Source: MWDF01 sp964577435 (GTDB taxonomy: Bacteria; Bacillota; DTU025; MWDF01). From it: a stretch of DNA of 19,562 bases. Each line of letters starts with the position of its first letter. Position 1 is the first letter of the stretch. Under the pieces are notes generated by a model. That model saw only the letters and a program-made list of their open reading frames with translations. It was not told where the DNA came from and did not search any database. Of this stretch, positions 6,521 to 13,014 are shown piece by piece. Location: contig CAZNZD010000028.1 in NCBI GenBank assembly GCA_964577435.1, forward strand, positions 1 to 19,562, written 5' to 3'. The position numbers and the translations under genes were made by a program.

Positions 6521-7570
6521 TTGGATATTAGGCAATACGGATACAACGACAGGATAGATGCGTCAATTGCCGCGATGGCAAGCGGTGAGGGGCTAATCGC
6601 GGGCCGGATAACTGACGACTTCGGCACCGGTTTCACGGCTGTCACAGAAGCCGGCGAGGTGGATGCCGCCCTGGCTGGCGGCATACTTTCGGACAGGGGG
6701 GAGCTGAGGCCGGTCGCAGGGGACTGGGTGAGGATCCGCCTGGCACCGGAAGGGACAAGAGGCCAGATAGTGAAGGTGGTGCCGAGATACAGCGAGCTGA
6801 AGAGGGCCGACAGCCATGTGGGTTGGAAATCGGTGGTGGTGGCGGCGAACTTCGACTACCTCATGATGATGGTGTCCATGAACGCGAACTACAGCCTCAA
6901 CAGGATAGAAAGGCTCATCACGGCGGCATGGTCCAGCGGTGGCACGCCGGTGCTCGTCCTTAGCAAGAAGGACGCGTGCGAGGACGCTGACCTGCTCGAG
7001 CAGCAGGCTATAGACGCAGTGCCCGGCACGGACGTGCTCTCGATAAGCGCGCTTACAGGCGAGGGGATGGACCTTCTGGCGGGCTACTTCAGGCCGGGCG
7101 TCACGTGCGCCGTGGTCGGATCCTCCGGAGTAGGCAAATCCACTCTTCTCAATAACCTGATGGGCTACGAGGCCGCCAAGACCGCCGAGATAAGGCAGAG
7201 CGACTCCAAAGGAAGGCACACGACCACTTCGAGGGCGCTTAAGCTTCTGCCCGGAGGCGGCATGCTCATCGACACTCCCGGCATCAGGGCCTTCGGGCTG
7301 ACGGCGGACGACGATGACCTCCTAGGCTCATTCCAGGATATCGAGCAGCTGGCACAGAACTGCCGCTTCGACGACTGCTCGCACACCGGCGAACCCGGAT
7401 GCGCTGTGCTTAAAGCAATAGAAGAGGGGCTTCTCGAGGAGCGAAGGTACGACAGCTACATGAAGATGGTCAAGGAAGTCATGTACGTAAGGTCGAAGAG
7501 CGAGACGGAAGCCTGGCTTCAGCGTAAGAAGAGGGGCAAGATGATAGCTAAGATACAGAGGAGCCTGTAG
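6521..7570 (+). CDS. rsgA: Ribosome small-subunit-dependent GTPase RsgA
   Basis: A 349-residue circularly permuted GTPase that acts in late 30S assembly. An N-terminal OB fold (about residues 20-95) is followed by the G motifs in permuted order: G4 LSKKD (147-151), G5 SAL, G1 GSSGVGKST (200-208), G3 DTPGIR (251-256). The C-terminal zinc finger has C281, C286, H288 and C294 in the CxxxxCxHxxxxxC spacing. The start is taken as TTG 6521 because GGTGATC (6508-6514), an extended match to the 16S 3' end, lies 6 nt upstream, and family members begin near the DIRQYGY segment; a GTG at 6509 falls inside that site. It sits behind a terminator and structured leader, suggesting control by transcription attenuation. 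Confidence 0.95.
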   Translation: MDIRQYGYNDRIDASIAAMASGEGLIAGRITDDFGTGFTAVTEAGEVDAALAGGILSDRGELRPVAGDWVRIRLAPEGTRGQIVKVVPRYSELKRADSHVGWKSVVVAANFDYLMMMVSMNANYSLNRIERLITAAWSSGGTPVLVLSKKDACEDADLLEQQAIDAVPGTDVLSISALTGEGMDLLAGYFRPGVTCAVVGSSGVGKSTLLNNLMGYEAAKTAEIRQSDSKGRHTTTSRALKLLPGGGMLIDTPGIRAFGLTADDDDLLGSFQDIEQLAQNCRFDDCSHTGEPGCAVLKAIEEGLLEERRYDSYMKMVKEVMYVRSKSETEAWLQRKKRGKMIAKIQRSL

Positions 7571-7593
7571 GCGGAAATGCCGGGCGGACATGG

Positions 7594-7621
7594 AAAAGCG
7601 GCGCCTTGAGAAGGGCGCCGC
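7594..7621 (-). terminator. Terminator between convergent rsgA and DUF4097 genes
   Basis: An 8-bp perfect stem GCGGCGCC (7598-7605 with 7614-7621) and an 8-nt loop. On the minus strand it is followed by TTTT (7597-7594), a good intrinsic terminator 14 bp after the DUF4097 stop. On the plus strand the T run is poor, but it could also stop rsgA transcripts. Confidence 0.75.
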
Positions 7622-7634
7622 CTGCTTTGCCTTC

Positions 7635-8519
7635 CTACCTGGATTCTATCGATATAGAGCCGCTTACAGTAGTGATGTCTATGTTGGTGTCGCCGTTTCC
7701 GACCCTTCCCACCAGCTTCTTGTCCGTAGAAGATTCGATTACGACGGGGAAGGAGCAGCTTACCTTGCCGGATACGGAGCTTGCGCTTATGTCGAACTGG
7801 GCATCAGAGGGAAGCCCCAGGTCGACCCGCCCGGATATGGATCCCAGCTTGATCACGTTCGCTCCAGTCACCTTCGATGCGGTGACGCTCCCTGAGATGG
7901 AGTTTGCGACGTACCTTGAGGCGGCCACATCGCCGATGTCTATGCTTCCCGACACTGTGTTCACCTCGAAAGTCCCGCTAACCTTCGCCTTATCTGCGCT
8001 GATGCTGCCGGAAACAGTATTCAGGTCCACGGAATCCACATCAACGTCGCCCATGAGGACGACCCTTCCGGAGACTCCCTGCACAGCCAGGGCCGCCTTC
8101 AGCGAGATGGGCACTATCACGTCCAGCTTCAGGTCGCCGGTGCCTATCCTGTAGGTCGTCACGCCTCTGGGCTCGACTTCGATCTTTGCGGTGCCGCCAT
8201 CCACCGTCATGGCAAGATGAGCCTCGGGTGAGCCCGAAAGCAGGTGGATGTCTCCATAGAAGTGGGCCTTTATCGCATCTGAATCCTCATACCGGACTGT
8301 GATGTCCGCGCTTATACCGGAGATGCTGAGAGCGTCTATTCCGGCTGCGGCAAGCTCCCCGCTCTCGTCGACTGTGAAGGAGTTGTACCCGAACATGCCG
8401 CTTGAACTTCCGTTGTCGGTGATATTCACTTGAGCCGGATTCTTGGTGTAGAAGTAAAGGAAAACGCAAAGGCCGGCAACTACCAGTACCATCACTGCTG
8501 CAGCAAGCTTCCTCGCCAT
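7635..8519 (-). CDS. DUF4097 beta-strand repeat protein, membrane anchored
   Basis: A 294-residue protein with a short basic N-terminus, one hydrophobic anchor or signal (about residues 5-25), and an extracellular all-beta region. From about residue 145 a repeat of the form VSGSI/VSGRV recurs roughly every 17-22 residues (VSGRV, VSGSI, VSGSI, ISGSV, ISGRV, VSGKV, VSGSI), the pattern of DUF4097 (putative adhesin) beta-solenoids. ATG 8519 is preferred because AAGGTGA lies 5 nt upstream; a GTG at 8528 overlaps that site. The family often accompanies envelope-stress systems, but no such regulator is adjacent. It is a single-gene unit with its own promoter and terminator. Its ligand and role are unknown. 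Confidence 0.88.
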   Translation of the reverse strand: MARKLAAAVMVLVVAGLCVFLYFYTKNPAQVNITDNGSSSGMFGYNSFTVDESGELAAAGIDALSISGISADITVRYEDSDAIKAHFYGDIHLLSGSPEAHLAMTVDGGTAKIEVEPRGVTTYRIGTGDLKLDVIVPISLKAALAVQGVSGRVVLMGDVDVDSVDLNTVSGSISADKAKVSGTFEVNTVSGSIDIGDVAASRYVANSISGSVTASKVTGANVIKLGSISGRVDLGLPSDAQFDISASSVSGKVSCSFPVVIESSTDKKLVGRVGNGDTNIDITTVSGSISIESR

Positions 8520-8573
8520 ATTTGTCACCTTCCCGATTAGAAGAATTGGTCCGAGCCGGGGTTCTCAATGAAG

Positions 8574-8605
8574 GTATTAGGCTTCCCCGTATTGAATCGT
8601 CAATA
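8574..8605 (-). promoter_or_regulatory. Putative promoter and palindromic operator of the DUF4097 gene
   Basis: Minus strand TTGACG (8603-8598), 18-bp spacer, TAATAC (8579-8574), about 55 bp before the start codon. The -35 box lies inside a perfect inverted repeat TATTGA-ATCG-TCAATA (8590-8605), so a dimeric regulator bound there would block the promoter. On the plus strand TAATAT (8647-8652) may be the -10 of the divergent GNAT gene, but no good -35 accompanies it. Confidence 0.42.
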
Positions 8606-8724
8606 ACAGATGCGCTGATTCTTTCGTTAAGCGCATTTGCCGTCTGTAATATAGCACAAAGGAGGGCCGCCAAGAAGGCATCCGTCGGTCAGGTAAGAAA
8701 AATACTATGACTGGAGGGGTATGG

Positions 8725-9201
8725 ATGGAATTCCGGAGCGTCTCGACCAACGACAGGGATGCGCTTTCGAAGTTCATCGAGAAAAGATGGGGCTGCGACT
8801 ACCTCGTTTCCAAGATGAAGATCTATACCGCCAACGACCTTGACGCGTTCATCTGTGAGGAGGATTCCCGCATAATCGCATGCGCGACTTACTACATCGA
8901 GGGAGGGGAGTGCGAGGTGGTATCCCTCGATTCCCTGAGGCCAGGGGAGGGCCTCGGCCGCCAGCTGATGTCGATGGTGGAGGATTCAGCCAGGAAGTCC
9001 GGATGCACCAGGATATGGCTTATGACGACCAATGACAATACACATGCGCTAAGGCTGTTCCAAAGGCTGGGATACAGAATCTGCGAGGTGCTCCTCGACG
9101 AGGTCAAGAGATACAGGCAGATCAAGCCCTGCATCCCGGCTATCGGAAACGACGGCATACCTATCATGGACATATTCGAACTGGAAAAACAGCTCAGATG
9201 A
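8725..9201 (+). CDS. GNAT family N-acetyltransferase
   Basis: A 158-residue protein with the GCN5-related acetyltransferase fold. The acetyl-CoA pyrophosphate loop is RPGEGLGRQLM (about residues 73-83, R-x-x-G-x-G), preceded by strand EVVSLDSL and followed by the helix-strand IWLMTTNDN and ALRLFQRLGYRI, the usual motif B. ATG 8725 is chosen for its GGAGGGG site; an upstream ATG at 8707 would lie before that site. The protein has a C-terminal extension (about residues 133-158) with PAIGNDGIPIMDIFELEK, typical of a subgroup that acts on small molecules, but the acceptor is unknown. The DegV gene follows after 30 bp, so the two may be co-transcribed. Confidence 0.87.
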   Translation: MEFRSVSTNDRDALSKFIEKRWGCDYLVSKMKIYTANDLDAFICEEDSRIIACATYYIEGGECEVVSLDSLRPGEGLGRQLMSMVEDSARKSGCTRIWLMTTNDNTHALRLFQRLGYRICEVLLDEVKRYRQIKPCIPAIGNDGIPIMDIFELEKQLR

Positions 9202-9231
9202 AGCGGTGAGCTACACGGAGGAAGCGGAAAA

Positions 9232-10089
9232 ATGCCGGAAGTCCAGATAACGACAGACAGCTGCGCCCTTCTAAGCGATAGGGAGGCGGCGGATCTCGAC
9301 GTGATAGTCACACCGATAATCCTAAACATCGAGGATGAGTCCTACAGAGACGGCGTGGAGATGAAGCATGAGGAGTTCTACAGGCTCCTTAGGACTGGCG
9401 TGAGGGCGACTACCTCGCAGCCATACCTTGGAGACGTGGTCGAGGCTTTCAAGCTTGGGCTTTCGAAAGCATCCAGGATACTTCACATCTCCATCTCCGA
9501 AGGGCTCTCAGGCACATACCAGAATGCGCTTTTAGCTGCCCGTATGGTTGACGAGAAGAGGATAACGGTGATCAACTCCAGGACGATCTGCGGGGCGCAG
9601 CGGTGCTTGGTGGAGAATGCGGCGAGGCTCGCAAAGCTCGGTAGGGGCCTTGAGGAGATAAGCAGCCAGCTAAGAAGCTCTATTGCCGATATGCAGTCTT
9701 TCCTTATCGCGGTCGACTTCTCCTTCATCAGAAGAAGCGGCCGGCTGTCCAAGACCGCGGCCCTCATCGGCTCGATCTTAAGGATAAAGCCCGTGCTGAG
9801 GCTCAATGATGAGGGCACCAGGATAGAGAAGTACGCAATCGCAAGGACGATGGGACATGCGGTGGACATGATCGCCGATGGCATGGTAAGAAGGGGCGCC
9901 GATGCGATGCACCGCTTCTACGTATGCCACGGAGATGACATAGAAGCCGCCCGCAAAGTGGCTGACAGAATCCGCGAGAGGATAGAAGGCGCCGTTGTCG
10001 AGGTCCTGCTGCTGTCGCCTACCATGGCGGCGCACGGGGGGCCTGGCTGCATCACGATACACCATGTGGGGACGGTCGAAACCCGATGA
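9232..10089 (+). CDS. DegV family fatty-acid-binding protein
   Basis: A 285-residue protein of normal DegV length. Family motifs in order: ITTDSCALL (6-14), the YRDGVEM block, TTSQP (60-64), SISEGLSGTYQNA (87-99), FIRRSGRLSK (170-179), IKPVLRL, and AHGGPG near the C-terminus. In Firmicutes, FakB proteins of this family bind a fatty acid for phosphorylation by the kinase FakA. The serines and threonines of TTSQP and the GLSGT loop that contact the carboxylate are present. No FakA (DAK) gene is in the window. GGAGG lies 10 nt before ATG 9232. It is followed by a 91-bp gap with hairpins before the B12-sensor gene. Confidence 0.92.
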   Translation: MPEVQITTDSCALLSDREAADLDVIVTPIILNIEDESYRDGVEMKHEEFYRLLRTGVRATTSQPYLGDVVEAFKLGLSKASRILHISISEGLSGTYQNALLAARMVDEKRITVINSRTICGAQRCLVENAARLAKLGRGLEEISSQLRSSIADMQSFLIAVDFSFIRRSGRLSKTAALIGSILRIKPVLRLNDEGTRIEKYAIARTMGHAVDMIADGMVRRGADAMHRFYVCHGDDIEAARKVADRIRERIEGAVVEVLLLSPTMAAHGGPGCITIHHVGTVETR

Positions 10090-10105
10090 CCGTTGGCGGG
10101 ATGTA

Positions 10106-10150
10106 CTGCCCGATTGCGGGCAGCGCCCGGCTTAAGCTGGCGTTTGCGCC
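10106..10150 (+). repeat. Three consecutive inverted repeats before the B12-sensor gene
   Basis: Between degV and the B12-binding gene are CTGCCCG-ATTG-CGGGCAG (10106-10123, perfect 7 bp), CCGGCTTAAGCTGG (10127-10140, near palindrome) and GGCG-TTTG-CGCC (10139-10150). No T run follows, so this is not a standard terminator. It could be a partial stop, an mRNA processing site or an operator. It does not contain the conserved cores of a cobalamin riboswitch. Confidence 0.5.
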
Positions 10151-10180
10151 TTCGAAAATACTTGCCGAGGGGATGCAAAG

Positions 10181-11257
10181 ATGAGTCTGCTGATGAATTA
10201 CTCCGACCCGAGGTTCATAAAGATCGCACAGGCCGTATTCGAGGAACAGTTCAGAAGGGACCCAAAGCTGGAGAAGGAGATGGACGACAGAAGGAAGGGC
10301 CTGATGTATGACGATGTCATCTACAACATCGGCTTTCTTATGACCGCGGTCCATTTCCAGGACTCCAAGATCTTCGTCGGCTATGCGGGATGGCTTTACG
10401 AGCTGCTTTGCAACCTGATGAAGGACCTTGACAGGGACAGAATCGGCGAACAGATGACGGGCCACTATGCGATACTGTCGGAAGTGCTGGCCTCAAGGGC
10501 AACTGAGCTAATGGAAGGCGAAGAGCTCCTGCTGGCGGCGGAGTACCTGAAGCTTGCCTCCGAGGAGACGGCCAAGGCGGTGACGCACGTCCCCCTGTCC
10601 GCATCGTTCATGGAGGGGGACCACAGCGAGATCAGGAAGGAATACCTCGAGGCGCTGCTGACCGGCAGGACGAAGAGGGCCTATGAGACCATAAGCGCGG
10701 CAAGGGCGAAGGGCGTCCCGCTGGAGGTCATATATGAGGAGATCCTGGCGAAGGTGATGTATGAGATCGGGTCCCTGTGGCATAAGAACATCATCACTGT
10801 GGATAAGGAGCACTACGCGACATCAGTCACACAGACCGTCATGTCCGGCTTCTACGACGAGGTCTTCGAGAAACCGAGGAAGAACAGGACGATGGTCTCC
10901 TGCGCGGTAGGAAACGAGCTGCATGAGATGGGCATAAGGATGCTGTCGGACGTACTTGAGCTCAACGGATGGGACACCATTTACCTAGGAGCCGCCCTGC
11001 CGGAGGCAGCAATACTCGAGGCGATAAGGACGAATGAACCCGACCTCGTCGCGCTATCGGTCACTATGCCTCCGTACCTGGCGACGTGCGAGAAGGTAGT
11101 CAAGGCGATTAGGGCCAAGCACCCCGGCGTCAAGGTAGCCGTGGGCGGACAGGCCTTCTTGAATACCAGCGAGCTATGGGGGAAATGGGACGTAGACTTC
11201 TTCTCCACCTCCGCTAGCGCCCTTGCACGCTGGGCGAAGGAAGAGTTCGATGCCTAG
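10181..11257 (+). CDS. CarH-like cobalamin-binding sensor without DNA-binding domain
   Basis: A 358-residue soluble protein. Residues 1-130 are an all-helical domain with the segment FLMTAVHFQD..IFVGYAGWLYELL, seen in cobalamin-binding sensors that partner with signalling enzymes. Residues 150-225 are a four-helix B12 cap and 236-355 a Rossmann B12-binding domain. The cap carries W200-H201-x8-E210-H211, the Wx9EH signature of the CarH photoreceptor, and H201 matches the CarH histidine that ligates cobalt after light. The lower ligand motif is E246-L-H248-x-x-G251, with SVTM (293-296) and VGGQAF (321-326) completing the nucleotide-tail pocket. Unlike CarH/LitR there is no MerR domain. A methyltransferase corrinoid protein is less likely because of the Wx9EH motif and the N-terminal domain. 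A GGDEF gene follows after 18 bp and is the likely partner. Confidence 0.87.
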   Translation: MSLLMNYSDPRFIKIAQAVFEEQFRRDPKLEKEMDDRRKGLMYDDVIYNIGFLMTAVHFQDSKIFVGYAGWLYELLCNLMKDLDRDRIGEQMTGHYAILSEVLASRATELMEGEELLLAAEYLKLASEETAKAVTHVPLSASFMEGDHSEIRKEYLEALLTGRTKRAYETISAARAKGVPLEVIYEEILAKVMYEIGSLWHKNIITVDKEHYATSVTQTVMSGFYDEVFEKPRKNRTMVSCAVGNELHEMGIRMLSDVLELNGWDTIYLGAALPEAAILEAIRTNEPDLVALSVTMPPYLATCEKVVKAIRAKHPGVKVAVGGQAFLNTSELWGKWDVDFFSTSASALARWAKEEFDA

Positions 11258-11275
11258 CGGGCGGGAGGATGGAAG

Positions 11276-12331
11276 ATGAGGCGTGAACCCGTATCTTTCC
11301 TTATGAAGTGCGACGAGAGCCTGAACATATTAAATGTCATCTGGCTGTCTCCGGTGCACCTCGTCTCCCCGTATCAGAAATCGCTGAAGGAGCTGTTCAA
11401 CCAGACTGATGCCGATACCATCGCGGAAACGGCGAGGGAGGCATTCGCACGAAACGAGGATCTCACCTGCGCGGGAAGCTACAAGACGGTAAGCCCTGAG
11501 GCCGAGCTGGCCATATGCATAATACCCATCGGAGACAACCTGCTGATCCACGCGATAGAGGCTTCGCTTGTCTGCGATGGGGACCACTCACAGGCGGTCA
11601 AGGACCTTATCGGCAGGTTCCTGGTGGCCATCAAGGCCACAGATGCAGGCCTTATGTTAAGCAATACCAGCGACGTCCGCAACCAGTTCGAGAAGATCCA
11701 GAAGCTGAATAACGACCTTCTCAATGTGCAAAGGCAGCTGAAGAAGGCGAACTCCTTACTGAACAAGCTTAACGTCGACCTCAACAACCGCCTAGTGAAG
11801 GATGCGCTTACGGGCCTTGTGAGCAGGTATCAGTATAGGCAGGAGATGGAACAGCTGATAGCCTGCGCCCCGGACAGGATGGGCATCTTCACCTTCATCG
11901 ACCTGGATGACTTCAAGTCGGTGAACGACAGCTACGGACATCGGGCCGGCGACATATACCTCAGGGAGTTCGCAAACCGCCTCATGAGCCTTCCTTTCGA
12001 CAACAAGATCTGCATGAGGATAGCCGGCGACGAGTTCGGCCTGTACGTGCACGGATATGATGAGGTTCACGAGGGCGACTTGGCGATGGTCTGGGATGCG
12101 ATCCTCAGTGCAGTAACAAGGGAGCCGATCAAGCTTGAGGCGGCTACTAGGGAGATCAGATTGAGCGCGGGCATGTCTGTTTATGGGATGGACACGGAGG
12201 AGATTTACGACCTGATCGAATACGCCGACTTTGCGATGTACAAGGCCAAGAGGTCAGGGAAGAATACTTACAGAAGGTTTGATATCGATACTTACAGGGA
12301 AGAGAAGAGCAGCAACAGCCATGGGAGTTAA
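11276..12331 (+). CDS. Soluble diguanylate cyclase (PAS-like sensor + GGDEF)
   Basis: A 351-residue protein without membrane segments. Residues 1-100 look PAS-like (FLMKCDESLNILNVIW, then IIPIGDNLLIHAIEA). About 130-175 is an amphipathic coiled coil (Asn-, Leu- and Lys-rich). The GGDEF domain (174-335) begins with the usual KDALTG turn and has the metal ligand D209 in FIDLDDFK, N217-D218 with GH (221-222), and the active loop A250-GDEF. The AGDEF variant is found in active enzymes. It ends in YADFAMYKAKRSGKN. No RxxD inhibitory site precedes the loop, so product feedback by that site is not expected. It makes c-di-GMP from two GTP. GGGAGGATG precedes the ATG. Its proximity to the B12 sensor suggests that the sensor acts on the PAS or coiled-coil region. 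Confidence 0.92.
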   Translation: MRREPVSFLMKCDESLNILNVIWLSPVHLVSPYQKSLKELFNQTDADTIAETAREAFARNEDLTCAGSYKTVSPEAELAICIIPIGDNLLIHAIEASLVCDGDHSQAVKDLIGRFLVAIKATDAGLMLSNTSDVRNQFEKIQKLNNDLLNVQRQLKKANSLLNKLNVDLNNRLVKDALTGLVSRYQYRQEMEQLIACAPDRMGIFTFIDLDDFKSVNDSYGHRAGDIYLREFANRLMSLPFDNKICMRIAGDEFGLYVHGYDEVHEGDLAMVWDAILSAVTREPIKLEAATREIRLSAGMSVYGMDTEEIYDLIEYADFAMYKAKRSGKNTYRRFDIDTYREEKSSNSHGS

Positions 12332-12872
12332 GCATGAGGCCAGCCCTTCCTCATCTAAAGGGCGCAAGGAGTTCGTTTACTCATCCTTGGCGCTGGCCCT
12401 GTCGTCCGCCAGCCTAGGCGTGTTCAGAGGTCCGATTAGCATAGTATCGGCGCTGTTCGTACCTTCGATACTGGCGATATTCCTTAAGAATAGCGGCAAA
12501 GCCTACCGCATGCTGACCTATGCGGGCATGCTGGCAATCGCATTGCTTTTCTTCCAGACCCAGGTGATATTCGCGCTCGGCTACATAATGCTTTCGATCG
12601 CATTCAGGGCGTTCCAGGAGGAAGCCGGCACTCGGCACGGCAACCGTTTCGCCCGCATGTCGGCATATGTCGCTTTCACTGCAATCGTGCTGTTCGTTTG
12701 CCTTTATCTTACCGAAGCCGTCCTCGGCGTGCCCCTTCACGCCATGATGATGAGGATTACAAGGCAGAATCCGATTGTGTACGCGCTCGTGCTGGTTTTG
12801 GAGGCATTGCTGGTATGTGTTGCGAATATCCTTGCCATAAACGCCATCTCCAGAAGGCTGCGATTGCAGTAG
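12321..12872 (+). CDS. Small polytopic membrane protein, unknown function
   Basis: A 183-residue protein with a short charged N-terminus (15 residues, Ser- and Lys-rich) and about five hydrophobic segments (near 18-32, 37-56, 66-95, 113-136, 151-176), then a basic tail RRLRLQ. The second segment starts RGPISIVSALFVPS. The ATG overlaps the end of the GGDEF gene by 11 bp, so translation is probably coupled, although the site before it (AGAAGAG) is weak. I do not recognise the family; the topology loosely recalls YybS/DUF2232 or ECF-transporter S subunits, but no signature supports either. As part of the same transcript it could be an output or localisation partner of the c-di-GMP module. Confidence 0.72.
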   Translation: MGVKHEASPSSSKGRKEFVYSSLALALSSASLGVFRGPISIVSALFVPSILAIFLKNSGKAYRMLTYAGMLAIALLFFQTQVIFALGYIMLSIAFRAFQEEAGTRHGNRFARMSAYVAFTAIVLFVCLYLTEAVLGVPLHAMMMRITRQNPIVYALVLVLEALLVCVANILAINAISRRLRLQ

Positions 12873-13014
12873 AGGGAAGGGCATCTGAATGGCAGGCTGC
12901 GAAAGACGATGATAAAATCGTAAATGGCCGAATCAAGCGCTTTACTTGGCATGCCTTACGTTAAGAAGTCCCCTGAGAGGGCGAAAAGGGCGCCAGGTCA
13001 TCGTCGGAGGGCTG

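Noticed and set aside
8623..8652. Plus-strand promoter for the GNAT gene
   Set aside because: TAATAT at 8647-8652 is a fair -10, but the sequence 17-18 bp upstream is a poor -35, so it is not listed as a separate feature.
10090..10180. Possible cobalamin riboswitch before the B12-binding gene
   Set aside because: The gap is 91 bp, too short, and none of the conserved cobalamin box sequences is present. Only simple inverted repeats are seen.
12231..12320. Upstream ATG for the small membrane protein
   Set aside because: It would overlap the GGDEF C-terminus by a further 30 codons with no hydrophobic or family content; ATG 12321 is the natural start.
12946..13014. Longer N-terminus for the M48-like protease
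   Set aside because: No ribosome binding site precedes the upstream start, while GGAGG sits directly before ATG 13015 and the membrane anchor begins soon after.
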